This document shows, piece by piece, positions 58,772 to 64,000 of a stretch of 64,000 bases of DNA. Source of the stretch: Haemonchus contortus (taxonomy: Eukaryota > Nematoda > Chromadorea > Rhabditida > Trichostrongylidae). Every line of letters starts with the position of its first letter. The first letter of the stretch is position 1. The notes beneath the pieces are model-generated. The model made no database searches, was not told the DNA's origin, and saw only the letters and a list, made by a program, of their open reading frames with translations. The position numbers were made by a program, and so were the translations under genes. Location: assembly GCA_000469685.2 (NCBI GenBank), contig LS997565.1:5110005-5174004 (forward strand). The letters are read 5' to 3'.

Positions 58772-60433
58772 TGCTTACAATTTCGAAATAAAACCTGCTC
58801 AAGTCAACTACGTTTTGGTTCATACTACATATCCCACCGTTGTCTATCGTGAATTGAATGAATCTTCTTTGAACTCACTGTGCGTCCGCTGCCCTCATTA
58901 CAAAAGTGAATTTCAAAAATTATATTTAAGTACTATATTGCTCTCTTCATTAAGCCCCTTTTCACATTCTATCAAAAGGCTACTGTATTCCTTTCCCGTT
59001 GAAAGAAATCCAGGTCTTACCGTTTCATCGTTGTTAGACCCGATCAGATAGCACATTTTAAAGGGTCGCGAGTAAGGAAGCATTTATGAAATTTGAAAAA
59101 ATGAATTATAAGAATGTACAAGTTGCCATTGCTGCACAGCGCATAAACACTCCCAACAAAAAACCACTCACTCAGTAAGTTTTTTCGACTATGAATTCGA
59201 GAGATTGCTTCGGTGCAAGTACAGACACAATTCTCGATCGGTTACCGTTTGCCGAATATCTATAAACAAGCAGCTACGCACGCACGCTATCGCGCGCGCT
59301 AGGGGCTCTAGCCATGAGAGACGGAGCCACATGAGCTCCTGATTATCATTTGAGCCTCTTCCCTGACACTTCTATAGTGGCCATCATTTTTTTGAGGTGT
59401 GCAATTGAGCTGTGTGTGGCCATGAAGAGTGCTCCGATGTATCCAAATTAAATACCTCTACAGTCCATGCAGTCGAAGAAACCCTGTGTAGTTTGGGCTC
59501 TGTGTGGCCATGAACGCTAACTTCGGGAAGAAAGCCAATTCGGGTAGTTGTAGGGATTTACACGTCTCTACAGGGTATGCACCTGTGTGGCTAGGGCTAT
59601 ATGGGTTATTGTAGGATTTATTTCATGAGGTCCGAAGCTGCTGTAGTGCACTTTCTCTGCAAAAAAGGGACTACTATGTGTGGAACCATGGATACTAACT
59701 TTTGGAAAATTTTCACCCTACTTTCTGAAAGAGTTTAATGGTAGTGGTATTAGGTGATATTCCCCAATTCAAACGATCTGATGCCGTTTTGTGGATATTG
59801 ATCTCTTGACGCTAATGCGTGATCTCTATTCTAACCTCCTATAGTTCCTAAGGGTTTGATGTCCGAAGGCGAGTTTTGATATCCAGTCTATGACGTCATA
59901 AATAGATTGGATATTAATCAGAAAACACTTATGACTTTTCAAACACGTTTCATTTCATAACTGTTTTCTTGCTGTTGTGATCTTCACGCTCTTGATCGTG
60001 CCTACGTGACTTTTGAGAGGACACACTAACGGGCATAGAAACGGACACACAAAGTTAGCGCTCCATATATATGAAGGATACAGAGGATAGCATAAGGGAT
60101 CGTCATGTTTCGGAGCATACTCATTGTCAGAAGTGAGAGCTTCAGTGTACAATACGATGGTGCACCATTCCTCATAGTTTCCTAGCTGTAATCCCATTTT
60201 AAGGAAACTTCTTCTATCTAGACAACTTTGCCTCGAACAAAATCTGTTTCTCGATTTCCATCATTCGAACAGTGATTAGTGTGATAACAGGAATTACTCG
60301 ACTACATTATAGCATTAAAGACCAACTCATGACAAAAATAAAGAAAATAGGCTCTTATTAACATCAAATCTCTGGTCACTTCACGAAAGTATCAGCTTAA
60401 GTTTTTGTTCCCCACTTCAAGCCTTACCTCGCT
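58772..60433. other. spacer between genes D and E
   Basis: AATAAA at about 58786 may end the gene D transcript. The rest has no recognised gene; a perfect TGACGTCA palindrome (CRE type) sits at 59890-59897 and partial matches to the gene D upstream region occur at 59195 and 60265-60340. Confidence 0.45.
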
Positions 60434-61705
60434 ATGTTCGCAGACGAAGGTTCCTCATTCATTTCTTATACTATTTCGGCACTCTCTTTATTCACCAACA
60501 CGATTCTAATCATCGTGTATTTATATTGCCCTGTGAAAAGATGAACTCGTACAGATACTTTTTCCTTATCTCTGCGATACAGGATATTATTTTTTCTATG
60601 GTGTTTCTTCTGTCATTTCCGGTGAGATATTTGTGACGCTGTATTTCTTCTAAAAAATCTCTCGTGTTAAACGGATTCAATTTTGAGTGTTGGGTTATTA
60701 GAGTGCCTCACATGGTAGTTTAGAAGACTAGGTTGTTCCCGGATGATGATGGAGTAAAAAATCAATGTTCAAAAGTTGCAAGTGCGTTAATTGAAATAAA
60801 AAATAGGATTCTAACAGTGGTGGTCAAGATTTTCTTGACTGTAGCTACTACTGAGAATATGAAAATCACGGGTAACGGAACCTCTCCCCCATTGCGGCAT
60901 TCTCCCTTGCGGCATGCGGCAAATGTCGCTGCAATTACCGTACTCACCGCGCCCCCAGCCAATCGATATGATGCAGTATTGCTTGGATCGTTTTTTATCT
61001 TTCTTTTTCTTGTTTTTATGTATATTAGACTTGTTTAATTAGTATTACTCCTCCTGTATTAACGACTATCAAAACCGCATTGGATTTGGAGGCAGCGGCC
61101 AGCCAATTCAAATAATTAAAAGACTCCCTACCTCATGAATTGCGCGTTCCAATCTTCCATCGCAATACTGCGATGCCTCTTCGCAGCGATGTTCTCGGAC
61201 CCAAAAATCACGACTGTCAAATCTGTCAGTAACCTACTCTTAGCTCTCCATGGTTTGCCGTTCGAAAATCTTCTTTCAGAGACTTCTTTCGAAAAACAAC
61301 GTTTTCGTCATAATCTCCTCTGGCATACTTAGTTTTGAACCTATCGGATACTTCTTAATAATTATCTTTTGTGTATCGTATTTTACTTCGGTCTTAGCGG
61401 TGACTAATAGCTTTGTATATCGATATTTGCAACTGTGCAGGTATGAACGAGTTTCAGATTAGTTTCTGGATCTCTGAAAAAAAAATTACATGAACACTCC
61501 CAGGATGCAACTCTTTCGGAGGCTTTCCTCTTCTCGAGCGATTGCGATGTGCTTTGTAACCAATGCTGTGTTTATAATTTACTATAGTGGTGCCGTTTAT
61601 TGGATCAGTTTTCCTGACGAAAATCTCAGATATTTCGTCGAAAGCTCTATCATAACGCTGGAAACAAAGTATTGTGGGGCTTCTTTTATAGGATTGTCAG
61701 CGAAG
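60434..61705 (+). pseudogene. Str-type chemoreceptor, gene E (damaged, 3' part not in window)
   Basis: Exons 60434-60621, 61280-61440 and 61504-61705 correspond to exons 1-3 of the paralogues and are closest to gene D (RLLSKNN..., RMQLFRRLSSSR). Exon 1 is 188 nt instead of 189: one A is missing in the run before gatgaactcg, which puts a TGA in frame after C-P-V-K-R. Exons 2 and 3 are otherwise open with good splice sites. Past exon 3, DNA at 62440-62640 still aligns with intron 3 of gene D (ctggagcggcaatagctc / ctggagcggcagtgctta), so the gene once continued. No exon 4 or 5 was found before the mariner element at 62774; they may lie outside the window. Confidence 0.82.
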
Positions 61706-62773
61706 GTAAGCCTACCTGTTTGTCGCGATTCTTGACCACTCTTTTGACTTTTGGGCGAGAACCGCATCGGTAGTACTCGAGCCCTAAAACCTCCACGTTC
61801 ACCGGACCACCACGCCCTGCCTGTGCCCCGGACAGGAAAGCCTAGGGACTCATGACTAGGGGAGGCCGACAGCCTTGCCACGGCGACCAAGACAGGGTAT
61901 TCGCGACAGGGATCACTTCCCCAGGTACAGGAACCAGCTTTGTGAACGCGGTGATACAACCTACCTTCCGTGCCCTACTCCTACTTGGGTGCCCCACCTT
62001 ACTCACAGCCTATGCGGTACACAATGGTAGGGAACACTAGTTTACTGGTAATATACCATGTACTACAAACACGGATTTTTAAGGGGCAATACAAGAGAGA
62101 GAGAGCAATCAAAATGAGAATACACAAAGAAGCATGAAGGATAATTGAGGTATATAATAAGAGTAATAAGACTACATACGAAGGACGCTTTGCCCGACAC
62201 TCACCCTTCCTTCGATCTGCAGGCGCCCTCCAAGCCAAAATGGGTCGGGCGCGCGCGGAGCGCTCAGCGGCCACCGTCGCATCCGCGACACTGTCCATCA
62301 TTACCTGTACACGTCTTCAAAAAAGATAGGTGTGGAAACACGAGTGTGTCATCCGAGTTGACAGAAGGAATGGGAAAGAAGGTTCCTCACGCTCTAAGCA
62401 ACGAACAAAATCCCTACAGCGAGATTCTGTGTCTGTAGAAGGACTGATGAACTTGATTTTCTGGAGCGGCAGTGCTTAGAATCCATAGGCAGAACCTTAA
62501 CAGAACAAGGTTAGGTATCACGCTCTGGCTCACTTAGATGAAACCGGTAGCACATGTTGAATATTGTAGGTAGTCAAAAACTGGATGAAATCGCTTCAGT
62601 AGAATCGGAGTGGGTCTGATGAATAACACATAATAATACACTTGACTTAGTATAGCCATCATCCGGAATCCCGTCAGCCGTGAGCAGACTGTTCATTAGA
62701 GAAACCTCTCCAAAAAGAAGTTGTGGCATGCATTATCAATTTTCCATAGATTCGTTCCGTGATCTGTATTGTA
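61706..62773 (+). other. former intron 3 of gene E with a GC-rich insert
   Basis: About 61735-62435 is not shared with gene D and is richer in GC (for example ggtcgggcgcgcgcggagcg). It contains a 120-codon reverse-strand open frame without recognisable domain. I suspect a transposon fragment but cannot name it. Confidence 0.4.
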
Positions 62774-64000
62774 CAGCGTGCACCATAAATGCGGTGACAA
62801 CTTTTCGAACGTCAACAGTTTCCTTATTCAAAGGGTTTTTCCCAATCTGCACCTTCCCTTATGTTTGTGATATACCTTAGCCCACATATCTACTTTGGTG
62901 ATTTCAATGTGTTGGATTTCGAAAAAAGGTGGAGCCTCGCAGATATCCACCAAGCGTTAGGTCTTTGCGCGCGTTTGGTGAATTCCTTACCGGGATCACT
63001 CCTCGTTCCAACATTTCGCACATGACAGTCTCTTGAATCGCGATGAATAGACAGCTCAACGACAAACTTTGAAACGGTTATCTTGTCTCACATACGAGCC
63101 CTTCTCCGAATACGATTACTAAGGAAGGAGTAAGCTGCGGAACCTACAGGAACACGAGAAAAATGACTGCTGATTTGTTTACTTGTCCTACTCCGTTGAG
63201 AAGAGTCTACCGCGAGTAAATACAATCGTAGGCAGATAGCATTCGAAAGCCTTACAAGCTTCCTGACGCGAAGAAGTTGAAGAGGGAAAGCAAGTGCCGT
63301 GCGCTTCTTGTGCACTTCACGCCCTTCGACTCTTTTTTTCTGACTAAAGGGTGTTTAGCGTGGAAGAAATAGTGAGATACAGAAGTATACGTTTATTCCA
63401 AACTATGGTTGCTGAAGCCGCTGAGAAGAGTCAGGTCGCCTCTCGTAGTCATTTTCCTCCTTTCATGAAGGTTTGGGCTGGAATCTCTACCATCGGAGCG
63501 GTATCGCAAATTTTAGTTGAGTAAAGCACAAAATCCAATCCGAACCTTTTCAAAGAGGGTTTTCTGAAAGGATGCAGCTAAGAGTCAGAAATTTTTCTAA
63601 AAATACGACTTGAAAACTTCTGCGCACTTGATCACGAATGGAGAAAGACCAATACTGGTGCTGAGGAAAGGTTCACAAATTTATTCCAGCCTCCAGTCCT
63701 TTTACTAATTTCCTGGATCACAATGTGAGCCGTTGGATAGAGTCTATACTGGAGACGAAAGCCAGCGCTTTAAAACGCACCACCGAGCTGCTCCTAAAAA
63801 AATTTTGAAAAAAGCCTGCGCTGCTGTTTCTCAAGTAGACGAGTAGCCGAGGCGTCTTCGAACTCTATTTAGTACAGCACGGTTGTATAGGAAGATCGTG
63901 TGTTCGCTATGTAGATGCGATGCATAGTAAATAATTTACATGAATTCACCATGTACCAATACGAACTGCGGTTTCTGTAGCCTAGTTCTTTTGTTACCAT
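62774..64000 (+). mobile_element. decayed Tc1/mariner-superfamily element, copy 2 (runs off window)
   Basis: TA-flanked on the left; the end cagcgtgcaccataaatgcg matches copy 1 with changes. The whole element is colinear with 19109-20374 at roughly 80% identity by eye (ggatttcgaaaaaaggtgga, gggtgtttagcgtggaagaa, gaagccgctgagaagagtca). The transposase is broken by many stops. The right end is cut by the window at gttaccat, which is the start of the other terminal repeat. Confidence 0.85.

Overview
The window is nuclear DNA of a nematode, most likely a rhabditid/strongylid species; a hookworm-like animal is my guess but is not proven. Reasons: small exons with short AG-terminated, pyrimidine-preceded introns, a nematode-only 7TM chemoreceptor family (Str), secreted C-type lectins with the nematode double-domain layout, a p47/NDUFA12 gene pair arranged like a nematode operon, and abundant Tc1/mariner-type elements.

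Layout. 1-23.4 kb is gene-poor and repeat-rich: dispersed tRNA-derived SINEs, MITEs, a decayed Tc1/mariner element (19.1-20.4 kb), a piggyBac-like MITE with internal palindromes (18.06-18.58 kb), microsatellites and homopolymers, and some spliceable open segments that I cannot assign (about 2.0-2.5, 5.5-6.0, 7.0-8.7 kb). 23.4-27.1 kb holds two intact housekeeping genes on the + strand: ubxn-2 (p47/CDC-48 adaptor, 11 exons, 311 aa) and NDUFA12 (complex I accessory subunit, 5 exons, 145 aa), spaced as in an operon. 27.3-42.4 kb holds two tandem paralogous secreted double-CTLD lectins (324 and 359 aa) that share promoter boxes, exon phases and a Cys-Pro linker; the second has three tandem copies of a 45-nt linker mini-exon where the first has one of 48 nt. 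43.4-61.7 kb holds a tandem array of five Str-type chemoreceptor genes on the + strand: A and B are intact (332 and 334 aa) and arose by a recent duplication that includes their flanks; C, D and E carry successive kinds of damage (lost GT donors, shifted TM segment, lost start codon, internal stop, single-base frameshifts). 62.8-64 kb is a second decayed mariner copy running off the window.

How it fits together: a conserved, broadly expressed gene pair sits beside environmentally facing, fast-evolving families (putative gut/secreted lectins and chemosensory GPCRs) in which introns and spacers have been heavily invaded by one SINE family (14 recognisable copies) and by several MITE families. 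I found no CRISPR, no rRNA, no genuine tRNA and no virus. The features I consider most worth a second look are the SINE family with its B-box and repeated tail, the foldback (CCGT)n hairpin at 32.5 kb, the linker mini-exon array, the palindrome-bearing TTAA MITE, and a 72-nt intronic hairpin.
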